Below, in pieces: positions 57,495 through 64,000 of a DNA stretch of 64,000 nucleotides (position 1 is the first letter of the stretch; each line of letters opens with the position of its first letter). Made by a program: the position numbers and the translations under genes. The DNA is taken from NCBI RefSeq assembly GCF_045999315.1, contig NZ_CP174607.1, forward strand, positions 2,480,001 through 2,544,000, written 5' to 3'. The notes beneath the pieces are model-generated. The model made no database searches. It saw only the letters and a program-made list of their open reading frames with translations, and was not told where the DNA came from. Source of the DNA: Peredibacter sp045999315 (lineage in GTDB: Bacteria; Bdellovibrionota; Bacteriovoracia; Bacteriovoracales; Bacteriovoracaceae).

Positions 57495-58331
57495 ATGGCC
57501 AGATTTTATTCAAGTGATTCTCCGCTCGAAGTCGACTCTGAATCATCCCACGCATTAATCAGTTTACGCGCTATTGGCGCAGGACTCGTAATCAGCTTTT
57601 TCACTATGACAGGTCTTCTCGGCCTGGGCCTTGCTTTTGGAGGCATTGGTCTTGAAGATGGTGTCTCCGCTAAAAGCGCCGGAGTTTTCACTGGTGTTTG
57701 GTTTTTAGTTTCTGCATTAATCTCCATTTTTGTCGGCAGTTATTTTGCTGCTCGAGTTTCTAAGTTTCGCTTGGGCCGCATTGGCTCTGCTCAAGGTCTC
57801 GTTATTGCGGCCTTGTTTTTAGGCTTCTTCCTTTATCAAACTGTGGCCGCGATTAGTTCCGCTGGAAGTCTCGCTGGCTCTGCTATTGGTAAAACTGCAG
57901 GTGCCCTAGGCCAGAGCGCTTCAATGATCTCCGAGAATGAGGCCGTTACAGGTACTCTTCGCGGAATTACTCAAGACGCCCTTGGTGATTTAAATCTTCG
58001 TTCTTCTCCCGCCGAACTTGCTCAGTCCCTCGGTGGTCGCCTTATCCGTGGCGATACTGAAGGTGCGAAAAACTTGCTTGCTCGGGAGGCCGGTATTACT
58101 CCAACTGAGGCCGACACCAGAATCGCTCTGATGAAGTCTCAAATTGATAAGGCCGTTAGCGATGCTAGAGAAGGCGCAGCTACTGCGCTTAAATCTACTG
58201 GCTGGTCGCTATTCTTGTTAGTCGCACTCGGCGCGATCGCTTCTATTCTTGGTGGGGCACTGGGATCAGTGGCCAATTTTAGAAGACCTCTCGTTCGAGA
58301 AGGTTATTTTAACCGCGAAGTCCATGTTTAA
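57495..58331 (+). CDS. Membrane protein with four helices, unknown
   Basis: 278 residues. Three N-terminal helices (about 25-120, including ALISLRAIGAGLVISFFTMTGLL and GVWFLVSALISIFVGSYFAARV), a polar Ala/Ser-rich middle (140-245, with QIDKAVSDAREGAATAL) and a C-terminal helix (SLFLLVALGAIASILGGALGS). The N-terminal pair resembles common PhnA/YrzE-like membrane proteins. AGGAG lies 6 nt before the ATG at 57495. Followed by a terminator embedded in the convergent HNH gene. Confidence 0.72.
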   Translation: MARFYSSDSPLEVDSESSHALISLRAIGAGLVISFFTMTGLLGLGLAFGGIGLEDGVSAKSAGVFTGVWFLVSALISIFVGSYFAARVSKFRLGRIGSAQGLVIAALFLGFFLYQTVAAISSAGSLAGSAIGKTAGALGQSASMISENEAVTGTLRGITQDALGDLNLRSSPAELAQSLGGRLIRGDTEGAKNLLAREAGITPTEADTRIALMKSQIDKAVSDAREGAATALKSTGWSLFLLVALGAIASILGGALGSVANFRRPLVREGYFNREVHV

Positions 58332-59166
58332 TTTCAGGGCGGGACAATCCCGCCCTTATCCTCGCCCGCTGATTGCATGGTGAGCACAATAATCTCAAAT
58401 TCTCTTTTGTATTCGGCCCTCCCATGGAATAGGGAAGGATGTGATCGTAGTTGAGATTTCGAGTGGATCCGCAATTTATGCATTTTTTATCTCGCGCATA
58501 CACATCCCGTTTCACAGAAGCCGGGATTGCACGTCCTACTTTCGCTGGAGAAAGTGAGGTTCGGGGTTTTGTTTGTTTGAACTTCGTCTTTTCCACAGAC
58601 TTGATGGCTTCTTTCGCCATGAACTGAACTAGCTGATCCATCTCCATTTCTTTACCCAAAAGATTTTTTAACTGATCAACCACTGCCATGGTTTCGTCTG
58701 ACAAAACAAAGGCGACTTGGATTTTATCTTTTGAAATGCGCTTGGTTTTATCTTTCGGTTTCTCTTCTTTACCAGTGATTTCGAATAACTTTTGTTCGCA
58801 TTCTTTCTTGGTTAAATTTTCAACTTCTTTAAAGACTTCGCGCTTTTGGATGGGATCATCAATAAATTGATTCACTAATGAAATATTTGTGAGATTCAAT
58901 CTTCCATCTTCGATTTTTTGCTCAATTTCTGGCATCTCCGCTAGTGCCCTCGCGGCGACGATCCGTCTTTGAGCGGAAGCTCCATCATAACCTAATTCAT
59001 GAACGCAATAAGCAAACAACGACGAATACTTTAAGTCGCAATAAAGCTTCCTCTTATCTATTTCTTTTAAATGATGAAGCAGTTTAGTGAGAGCAGATCG
59101 TTCATCTGCCACCAACTTTTTTATATCACTCAGTAAAATTTTATTTGCAACGTGGTTCAGTTTCAT
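58309..59166 (-). CDS. HNH endonuclease
   Basis: 285 residues. A helical N-terminal half (about 1-140) with YDGASAQRRIVAARAL recalls DUF222-type HNH proteins. The C-terminal HNH domain has CINCGSTRNLNYDHILPYSMGGPNTKENLRLLC split as C-x2-C, DH, GG, N, C-x2-C. It nicks or cuts DNA. The 18-bp palindrome is embedded in frame just before the HNH domain, as TSLSPAKVG. The gene has a strong promoter ending 6 nt before the ATG and no Shine-Dalgarno. Its last codons overlap the neighbour's terminator hairpin. A decayed relative is at 2621-2746. Confidence 0.85.
   Translation of the reverse strand: MKLNHVANKILLSDIKKLVADERSALTKLLHHLKEIDKRKLYCDLKYSSLFAYCVHELGYDGASAQRRIVAARALAEMPEIEQKIEDGRLNLTNISLVNQFIDDPIQKREVFKEVENLTKKECEQKLFEITGKEEKPKDKTKRISKDKIQVAFVLSDETMAVVDQLKNLLGKEMEMDQLVQFMAKEAIKSVEKTKFKQTKPRTSLSPAKVGRAIPASVKRDVYARDKKCINCGSTRNLNYDHILPYSMGGPNTKENLRLLCSPCNQRARIRAGLSRPEIKHGLRG
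58336..58356 (+). terminator. Terminator of the membrane-protein gene, inside the HNH gene
   Basis: AGGGCGGGA-CAA-TCCCGCCCT is a 9-bp perfect stem with a 3-nt loop and short TTAT tail, 4 nt after the plus-strand stop. It also encodes codons near the C-terminus of the convergent HNH gene. Confidence 0.75.
58538..58555 (+). repeat. 18-bp palindromic repeat, copy 3, inside the HNH gene
   Basis: ACTTTCGCTGGAGAAAGT, identical to copy 2, lies in frame in the HNH coding sequence in the linker before the HNH domain and encodes TSLSPAKVG-type residues. Confidence 0.85.
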
Positions 59167-59172
59167 GTAAAA

Positions 59173-59201
59173 ACCTTACGTAAAAGATACGGATTAGTCA
59201 A
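59173..59201 (-). promoter_or_regulatory. HNH gene promoter, leaderless
   Basis: On the minus strand TTGACT (59201-59196), 17-nt spacer, TAAGGT (59178-59173), then 6 nt to ATG. No Shine-Dalgarno. The same promoter block, with TTGACA, survives at 2683-2655 in the relic. Confidence 0.65.
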
Positions 59202-59227
59202 GTGTAAAAAAAGGGAGGTTTGAAATC

Positions 59228-59245
59228 ACTTTCTCTGGAGAAAGT
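59228..59245 (+). repeat. 18-bp palindromic repeat, copy 4
   Basis: ACTTTCTCTGGAGAAAGT, identical to copy 1, lies upstream of the HNH promoter. Preceded by ATC and followed by AAAA as in copy 2. Confidence 0.85.
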
Positions 59246-59387
59246 AAAAAGTGGGGCAACTATTATGGCCTCGGTAGGTAATAGCGATATGTTAGAAGAA
59301 TAATCCTATTGCTGGTGACAAAGTGGCTCCATGTAATTTCAGAGGTGTAAGTAGCTATCTGAATAGAATTGAACTATATCAGCGTCC

Positions 59388-60311
59388 ATGAATTTGGAAC
59401 GCAAGAGCTCGCTCTACATTTTAGTGGCCTGTTTGCTTTGGGCCTTGGACCTACTGGTTCGTTATCCCATCTCGTTAAAGATGGGATATGTGAGCATTGT
59501 GTTCATTGAGAGTTTTATTGGTTTATTCCTAGTTACTCCGTGGCTTATTAAAAATGGCCGTAAAGAACTTGCGAAATTTACTAAGACTGACTGGTTGTTG
59601 GCCGTCTTTTTAGGAGGCGTAGGAATGAGTGTGGCCGGATATTTATCCACGGCCTGCATTCAAAAAGCTTCACCTGGGACATTTTCTTTCTTTCAAATTT
59701 TTCAGCCATTCTTCGTGATTTTTATGGCCGGAATTTTGTTGAAGGAAAAACTCGATAACCTTTATCTCTATTGGGGAATGTGGGTATTAATAAGTGCGGT
59801 TCTGATCTTTTCTCAGGATCTGGAGCTTATGTTTACCAGTCAGGAAATCATTATAGGTGATTTTCTGATTGCTCTTTCGACGATGCTGATTTGGGGACTT
59901 TGTACGATAGCTGCTAAAAGATTTTTGAAAAAACACGGCCCGGAAGCACTTGTTTCCGTTAGATGGGCCTTTGCTTTTTTATTTGCGGTAGTGATTTTGG
60001 TAGCAGAAAAAGAACGACCAGCTTTTGATATTCTTTTCCAATGGGAAGTGGGGATTAGATTCCTCTTTATTGGAGCGATTGCTGGAATTGCGTCGATGTA
60101 CTTTTACTATTCGGGGCTTAAAAATCTTCCGGCCGGAAAAGTTTCATTTTTAGAACTTTCTTTCCCGGCCTTTGGAATGATATTTTCGGCCGTTTATACG
60201 TTTGAAGGCCTAACGATTTTTCAAGTCGTGGGGGCCACTTCATTCTTTGCGTTCATTCTATTCATGCTTTCAAGGCAGGAATCAGATCGAGCCACCGTAA
60301 AAACACGTTAG
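59388..60311 (+). CDS. DMT/EamA-family transporter
   Basis: 307 residues with ten hydrophobic helices in two EamA repeats. Each half carries the usual signatures: SPGTFSFFQIFQPFFVIFMAGILLKEKL in the first and LPAGKVSFLELSFPAFGMIFSAV in the second. It exports or imports small metabolites; substrate unknown. No Shine-Dalgarno is evident. The 3' end overlaps the convergent carboxypeptidase gene by 30 nt. Confidence 0.84.
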   Translation: MNLERKSSLYILVACLLWALDLLVRYPISLKMGYVSIVFIESFIGLFLVTPWLIKNGRKELAKFTKTDWLLAVFLGGVGMSVAGYLSTACIQKASPGTFSFFQIFQPFFVIFMAGILLKEKLDNLYLYWGMWVLISAVLIFSQDLELMFTSQEIIIGDFLIALSTMLIWGLCTIAAKRFLKKHGPEALVSVRWAFAFLFAVVILVAEKERPAFDILFQWEVGIRFLFIGAIAGIASMYFYYSGLKNLPAGKVSFLELSFPAFGMIFSAVYTFEGLTIFQVVGATSFFAFILFMLSRQESDRATVKTR

Positions 60312-61217
60312 TTCAGGTTTATCACCCAATTTTAGAATCGAGTTTGTATTAAACGGAAGCGGGTAATTTAGCTTATGGCCATGACCGCATGGAAGCCCTT
60401 TTAAAACAGGGTAAGGCACACGTGCGGCAAATCGTTTCATCGCCACTAGCGAAAGATCGCGACCGTCTTTCTCAAGACCTTCTGTGAAGTCGCCGAAGAC
60501 CACGGCCTTAAGGCCTCGATCGATGAGCTTGGCCTGGATCATTTGCTCCAGCATGCGATCAATGGAGTAGCCACGTTCGGCCACGTCTTCGATGAAAAGG
60601 ATTTTGCCTTTGGCATCCAATTCCCAGGCGGTACCGAGAGAGGACTGAATAATACGAAGATTTCCACCCACGATGGAACCTTTTACAAGTTTGGTATTGC
60701 GAGCAAGATCGTTCAAAGGTTTTAAATTTTTAAACACGCGCTCTTGGCGCTCACCGTAGATCATTTGGGTCAGAAACTTTCGGTCCACGGTATTTTTGTT
60801 CTCAGGTGAGAGCTGGCTAATGGTGCGCCCATGAATGGTGGGCCAGTTCCAGTGTTTGTTAAAAAACATGTGAAGGGAAGTGATGTCACTAAACCCTACG
60901 AAGAGCTTTGCCCTTTTTGGAGGACGAAGTTTCATGAGGTGGGGAATTAAGCGCATGCTTCCATAACCACCACGCAGGCACCAGATGGCCTTGGAGTCAG
61001 AGTAGATGGCGTTCTTAAGATGCTCAAGTTGCGTCTTTAAAGGAGCGGCAAAAAACACGTCAGTGTTAATCATGCCAGGTTGAACACGAGGAATAAGTCC
61101 CACGGAGCGGACCCATTCGATTCCATTGTCCATTTTCTCCAGAGGAGAATTTGAAGCGGGAGCGATAATGTCGACGATGTCGTTTTTTTCGAGAAACTGC
61201 CAAGTAGATTTTTTCAT
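60282..61217 (-). CDS. ldcA: LD-carboxypeptidase (S66 family)
   Basis: 311 residues without signal peptide. S66 marks: IIAPAS at the start, WCLRGGYGSMRLIPHL, catalytic Ser110 in GFSDIT, the IEDV region (Glu) and GLPCGHGH (His). It removes the terminal D-Ala from peptidoglycan tetrapeptides in the cytoplasm, a recycling step. In a predator it may process prey muropeptides after uptake (inference). Confidence 0.9.
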   Translation of the reverse strand: MKKSTWQFLEKNDIVDIIAPASNSPLEKMDNGIEWVRSVGLIPRVQPGMINTDVFFAAPLKTQLEHLKNAIYSDSKAIWCLRGGYGSMRLIPHLMKLRPPKRAKLFVGFSDITSLHMFFNKHWNWPTIHGRTISQLSPENKNTVDRKFLTQMIYGERQERVFKNLKPLNDLARNTKLVKGSIVGGNLRIIQSSLGTAWELDAKGKILFIEDVAERGYSIDRMLEQMIQAKLIDRGLKAVVFGDFTEGLEKDGRDLSLVAMKRFAARVPYPVLKGLPCGHGHKLNYPLPFNTNSILKLGDKPELTCFYGGSI

Positions 61218-61231
61218 GAATCTATTTTGGA

Positions 61232-63388
61232 CTATTTGATTCCCCAGGTCTCGAAAATTTTGCTCGAACGGAAGAATTCTCGGTAAACACAGGCCCGGTC
61301 ATTTAGGTCGAGCTTGAAAGTGTCCTGAGAAATAGTGAGGCTTTCCGGTCCGCCGTTGACCATTGAGTTGAGTTTTAAACCAACACAAAGATTCGTGTTC
61401 ACGTAATACTGAGCGTTCGGCACGGATAAAAGGAGAAAACAAAGTTCAGTACGAGCATAGCGCTTGGCCCGTGCCACAGTGCCGGTAGAGATGCGCTCTT
61501 CGAACTCGAGCTTATTGAGAATACGATTAATATTTTTTCCGAAAATATCAGCAAATGAGTTGAGGTTACTGATCGTCACTGGCTGCGCGCGGTTAATATC
61601 AGCGCGAATCAGGGCAAGATTGTCTGTGCCGCTCATTTTGGTAATAGTTTCGGTAAAGCGTTCAGCCGCGAGAAGTTGGGCGACAACCACCTGGTCTTCA
61701 GGAGGGCTGTTTTCCAATAGCTCTAAGAGGGCCAGACGAACAATCATATCCATACGGGACTGAATTACCACAGATCCGTATCGCAGTTGGGCCAGATCAT
61801 AAATCTGCTCTACGGGAGTATTGCCGTGAATTTTGTCACTGAAAATGATGGCGTTCTCTGTGATGGTATAGATCTCTTTAAGCTTCTCTAGAGTGCTGGC
61901 ATAAAGTTTTCTAAAAGCAACATCACGCTCGCGAGGAGGATTGGCCTCTAAAAAGTCAGTAAGACGTTTTAGAGAATCCATTGGAGAGATTTTCCAACGG
62001 TTTCCAGTGCGGTCATAGGCGCTTGAAAGAGTTTGAAGGGCATCAGGTTGAAGAACCTGGTTAAGCTCTTGGTTCACGCGATTGCGGGCGCGGGCGATCC
62101 ACTCGATATAGTTTTTAAGAACGTCGTCTAAAGTTGGATTAAAGCCAGGAGGTTTTACCCAGGCGTCGATACTGTAATAGGCACCCACGGTGTCACGGAT
62201 GTCGCGGTTATCTTCCAAACCAATGAGGAAGTAAGGAGCATAGCCGGAAGAGAGAACATCATAGAAAGGGTTTCTAAAACTAGTCTCAGTAGGAGGAATG
62301 AGTGATTTAATAATACTACGAAGGAAGTTCCATCGTTCGTTAAGATCAGAATAGCCTTGATAAATCTGACGGTTTTCTTCAATCAGACCAAGTCCGTAGG
62401 CCTCAAGAGAGCGTACAAAGTTCTCGCGGGTAAATACGTTACTTTGGCGGCTGGCATCGGCCGTTGTGGTTGGAGTGACACCGCTGCGGATTTTATTCAG
62501 CCATTCAATCAGAACAGGAATTTCGCGATCATTTAAACGGATGGCAACGCCAAGACCTGAACCCATAATTGGGTACTGTCTTTGATTGGCCTTAAAGACC
62601 AGGAAAGACTCTGCGTCTCGCATCTGGCACCAACGATCCGACATGGTTTCGAGAGCACACTTATAGGCCTCAATGGCAATAGAGTTGTCTGAGATATTTC
62701 GGATTTCGCGACTCGTGCGGTAGCGTCTTACACCTTCGATGGTCTCACCCATGAAGGCAGCTCCGGCGGTAAGACCAATTCCGAGAACTGGGTTGACCAC
62801 AGAAACAGTGGCGCCGATGGCAGAAACGACAGAGGTGGCGGTATTAAGAACGCTTGGGTGTTTCGCTATACATTTTTGGTTTCCGCTAATTTGAGCAAAG
62901 GTGGCGTTAGCAGTCAGAACCACGTTACTAAGAGCTGTGACCTTATCTTGGCTAAGAAGTTCATACTGGGCCCTGTCGCGGCCAAGGAGGCCTGCGCGAG
63001 TGACTTGAAGTTCACGGAGGGTCTTATTGATTTCTGACAGAGTTGCTGAATCAGTGATCTGAGAAATCTGGAGAAGTAATTCTTGCTCCTGAGAATTAAG
63101 TTCAGCGATCTTAGACTGAGTTTCGTTGGTCTTTTCTAGATTTTGAAGTTGTTGAGTCAGAAGTCCAAGTTGAGCAACCGCCCCACCAACGCTTCTACAG
63201 TCAGGGTCTTGAGAAATACTTTTCAGGGCCTCGATCAAAGCGGTTGAATCCGCTAGAGCGGCACGGGTCCATTCACCTTGAGTTCGACAGTTGGCCGAGA
63301 AATAAGTGAGAAGATCCTTACCGGGGATGTCCTCGGCATAAACTTGTCCAGAGACCAACATGATCAAAACTAAAAGTGACTTTTTCAT
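61232..63388 (-). CDS. Large exported protein, unknown
   Basis: 718 residues with signal peptide (MKKSLLVLIMLVSGQVYA). A Gln/Glu/Leu-rich coiled coil follows (about 75-130), then a hydrophobic Gly-rich segment (about 195-220: VVSAIGATVSVVNPVLGIGLTAGAAF), then a long helical body to the C-terminus with scattered Cys. No catalytic motif is seen. The hydrophobic hairpin after a coiled coil resembles pore or membrane-insertion proteins, but this is weak. Start 63388 chosen on the signal; 63406 would add six residues. Confidence 0.75.
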   Translation of the reverse strand: MKKSLLVLIMLVSGQVYAEDIPGKDLLTYFSANCRTQGEWTRAALADSTALIEALKSISQDPDCRSVGGAVAQLGLLTQQLQNLEKTNETQSKIAELNSQEQELLLQISQITDSATLSEINKTLRELQVTRAGLLGRDRAQYELLSQDKVTALSNVVLTANATFAQISGNQKCIAKHPSVLNTATSVVSAIGATVSVVNPVLGIGLTAGAAFMGETIEGVRRYRTSREIRNISDNSIAIEAYKCALETMSDRWCQMRDAESFLVFKANQRQYPIMGSGLGVAIRLNDREIPVLIEWLNKIRSGVTPTTTADASRQSNVFTRENFVRSLEAYGLGLIEENRQIYQGYSDLNERWNFLRSIIKSLIPPTETSFRNPFYDVLSSGYAPYFLIGLEDNRDIRDTVGAYYSIDAWVKPPGFNPTLDDVLKNYIEWIARARNRVNQELNQVLQPDALQTLSSAYDRTGNRWKISPMDSLKRLTDFLEANPPRERDVAFRKLYASTLEKLKEIYTITENAIIFSDKIHGNTPVEQIYDLAQLRYGSVVIQSRMDMIVRLALLELLENSPPEDQVVVAQLLAAERFTETITKMSGTDNLALIRADINRAQPVTISNLNSFADIFGKNINRILNKLEFEERISTGTVARAKRYARTELCFLLLSVPNAQYYVNTNLCVGLKLNSMVNGGPESLTISQDTFKLDLNDRACVYREFFRSSKIFETWGIK

Positions 63389-63453
63389 AGGTCGTGGTTC
63401 TAGCAAATGGCGAAGGGCTTTCAGAACTTAAAATCTTGAGATTTGCAAAAATT

Positions 63454-64000
63454 TCACGGTTTAAGATACTGAAAGTAGGAACCTAAAAGCTTTGCCTGGG
63501 CCTCATCCGTCCAGCGGTCACCGAGATGAAGGTGTTTCTCCGGAACAATGAAGAACTTTTCTTTAAGAACCTGGGAAATGCGGAAGTGGGGCTTAAGCTC
63601 ACCGGTCTCATGAAGGCAGTCGATGACGACTCCCTGGAGGTTTAGTTTTCTGAGTTTAACCGTTCCACCGTGGTCCGTGAGAAAATAGATATCAAGCTCT
63701 AATGAACGAAGCCAATCTCGAATTTCCTTCGGAACGAGACTCTCATCGAGAAGGGACTCGAGATAGGTCTCAAACTCCACCACGTCTTCGGGAAGAATTT
63801 GAATGGCCTCTCCTTTTCGGCGTTTCTCCCATTTCTTGCGGATGGAAAGAAAACGCAGGGACTTAATCGGAGAGTGAAAGAAATTTCTCCTCCAGCGGTT
63901 TTCAACTTTTCCTAATGAATAAACCGTCCCGTCTATATCGAGGGAAAGCGAGCGAATTTGGTGTTCTTCGATAAAAGAACTGATTTCTTTTAATCTATCG
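63454..64000 (-). CDS. HAD-superfamily hydrolase, 5' end outside window
   Basis: The frame enters from the right edge and ends at 63454 (about 182 codons seen). LSLDIDGTVYSLG near the edge is HAD motif I with nucleophile and acid Asp; a basic region (FLSIRKKWEKRRKGE) follows; FLTDHGG is motif II-like; VPEKHLHLGDRWTDEAQAKLLG is motif III/IV (GDxxxxD). Probably a phosphatase. The start codon is not in the window. Confidence 0.8.
   Translation of the reverse strand, partial: DRLKEISSFIEEHQIRSLSLDIDGTVYSLGKVENRWRRNFFHSPIKSLRFLSIRKKWEKRRKGEAIQILPEDVVEFETYLESLLDESLVPKEIRDWLRSLELDIYFLTDHGGTVKLRKLNLQGVVIDCLHETGELKPHFRISQVLKEKFFIVPEKHLHLGDRWTDEAQAKLLGSYFQYLKP

Overview
The window looks like chromosomal DNA of a Gram-negative bacterium related to the predatory Bdellovibrionota (Bdellovibrio/Bacteriovorax-like). 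This is inferred from content: many lipoboxes and signal peptides, an outer-membrane phospholipase and DUF481 barrel, ExbB/ExbD, a large set of exported hydrolases, a very large fibre-like lipoprotein with an S74 chaperone tail, and scattered PAS-type histidine kinases. Base composition is moderate and even. Genes are densely packed, with many 4-nt start/stop overlaps and tail-to-tail overlaps. I saw no rRNA, tRNA, CRISPR array, prophage block or intact insertion sequence.

Layout. 0-3.4 kb: a lipoprotein cut by the window edge, a peptide deformylase carrying a signal peptide, a PAP2 phosphatase, a palindrome-flanked relic of an HNH-endonuclease gene, and a CxxCH lipoprotein. 3.5-8.7 kb: a five-gene operon (CoA-acylating semialdehyde dehydrogenase, GTP-cyclohydrolase-II-like URC1, DUF1688 URC4, uracil phosphoribosyltransferase, uridine kinase) that matches the yeast URC route for uracil breakdown. 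8.7-18.3 kb: papain-like protease, GNAT, universal stress protein with an FNR-like box facing a Crp/Fnr regulator, DctA, a response regulator with a kinase-less membrane partner, YafJ-type amidotransferase, methylase-like protein and rhomboid. 18.4-28 kb: histidine kinase, ExbBD with a palindrome inside its promoter, exported metallopeptidase, OMPLA-type phospholipase, DUF481 protein, a Ser/Gly-tailed lipoprotein and a protein-glutaminase-like exported protein.

28-43 kb: amino-acid permease, multi-PAS/GAF kinase with two coupled small genes, polysaccharide deacetylase overlapping kup, cytochrome bd oxidase, a large metzincin-type lipoprotein and an exported phospholipase D. 43-50.4 kb: small exported proteins, a royal-jelly-type lipoprotein, a PDZ-like lipoprotein, DUF3445 protein, lytic transglycosylase, LMF1-type membrane protein and methylglyoxal synthase. 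50.5-55 kb: the 1488-residue fibre lipoprotein. 55-64 kb: CheY plus STAS-CheX behind a sigma-28-type promoter, LOG protein, HNH endonuclease, DMT transporter, LD-carboxypeptidase, a large exported protein and a HAD phosphatase cut by the window edge.

How it fits together. Much of the content acts on envelopes: three or more proteases, two phospholipases, a glycan deacetylase, a lytic transglycosylase, an LD-carboxypeptidase and a fibre. The URC operon would allow carbon and nitrogen recovery from prey or environmental uracil/uridine. The most notable items are the URC operon, the fibre protein, the exported deformylase, the HNH/palindrome pair and the sigma-28 promoter before cheY-STAS/CheX.
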